15,386 bases of DNA from Baffinella frigidus. Its lineage: Eukaryota; Cryptophyceae; Cryptomonadales; Baffinellaceae. Position 1 is the stretch's first letter, and each line of letters starts with the position of its first letter. A model generated the notes under the pieces. The model was not told where the DNA came from. It worked only from the letters and a program-made list of their open reading frames with translations, and searched no databases. The position numbers and the translations under genes were made by a program. The stretch lies in the NCBI GenBank assembly GCA_026770585.1, contig MU647092.1, positions 61,006 to 76,391 of the forward strand. The letters are read 5' to 3'. Positions 15,306 to 15,386 of this stretch are shown here, piece by piece.

Positions 15306-15334
15306 TTGAACAGAAGTTCCTCGTGCTTATGCAG
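15306..15334 (+). pseudogene. echo of exon 16 (3' part with donor)
   Basis: TTGAACAGAAGTTCCTCGTG then CTTATGCAG repeats the exon-16 end (EQKFLVLMQ) with the donor-like GTGCAC. No acceptor or 5' half. Confidence 0.88.
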
Positions 15335-15340
15335 GTGCAC

Positions 15341-15386
15341 CCCCCCCCTCTCTCTCTCTCTCTCCCTGCCTCTCTCTCTCCCTCTC
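15341..15386. repeat. C and CT tract at right edge
   Basis: A C-run and (CT)n begin just after the echo donor at 15335 and continue off the window. Confidence 0.95.

Overview
This is a fragment of a nuclear genome from a microbial eukaryote, not a prokaryotic window. No long open reading frame is a gene; most long ORFs are translations of simple repeats. Short G/C-ending coding islands bounded by AG...GT lie on the + strand, and in order they read as one protein. Twelve exons from 2356 to 12386 join into one open frame of 294 codons with matching phases at all 11 junctions. Three or four further exons (13008-15205) extend it. No start or stop codon of this gene was found, so it is partial at both ends. 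All introns are GT-AG. The organism is uncertain. Plant/alga-type CCCTAAA (TTTAGGG) heptads and large repeat-rich introns fit an alga or a photosynthetic alveolate or stramenopile better than an animal or fungus (inference, low confidence).

The protein resembles the C-terminal pore module of inositol 1,4,5-trisphosphate receptor / ryanodine receptor (IP3R/RyR) calcium-release channels. The exons give, in order: an S2-S3 region, an S3-like helix with a following H...LD segment, an S4-like segment, S5, a luminal C-x5-C pair, a pore region, S6 ending in GLIIDSFDQLR, a degenerate form of the cytosolic zinc-finger linker ([12 protein letters not shown] ... WNYFQFIEW), and a charged C-terminal tail. 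Two family hallmarks are altered: the glycine-rich selectivity filter is not recognisable, and three of the four zinc ligands are replaced.

Layout: 1-2355, upstream intron or intergenic DNA with foldback elements and two partial copies of exon 1. 2356-4759, exons 1-5 (S2-S5). 4760-5891, tandem decayed copies of the pore exon. 5892-9040, exons 6-8 (pore and S6). 9498-11134, exons 9-11 (linker domain). 12294-15205, tail exons. The introns hold heptanucleotide arrays, CT/CA/GAA microsatellites, minisatellites and at least ten foldback (MITE-like) elements.

Three non-standard patterns stand out. First, most introns end in telomere-like heptads that run up to the 3' splice site, always C-rich on the sense strand. 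Second, nearly every exon has decayed partial copies in the adjacent introns, and these follow a rule: copies upstream carry the exon's 5' part with its acceptor, and copies downstream carry the 3' part, often with its donor. This suggests introns growing by tandem duplication across exon boundaries. Third, CT tracts start just inside some donor sites.
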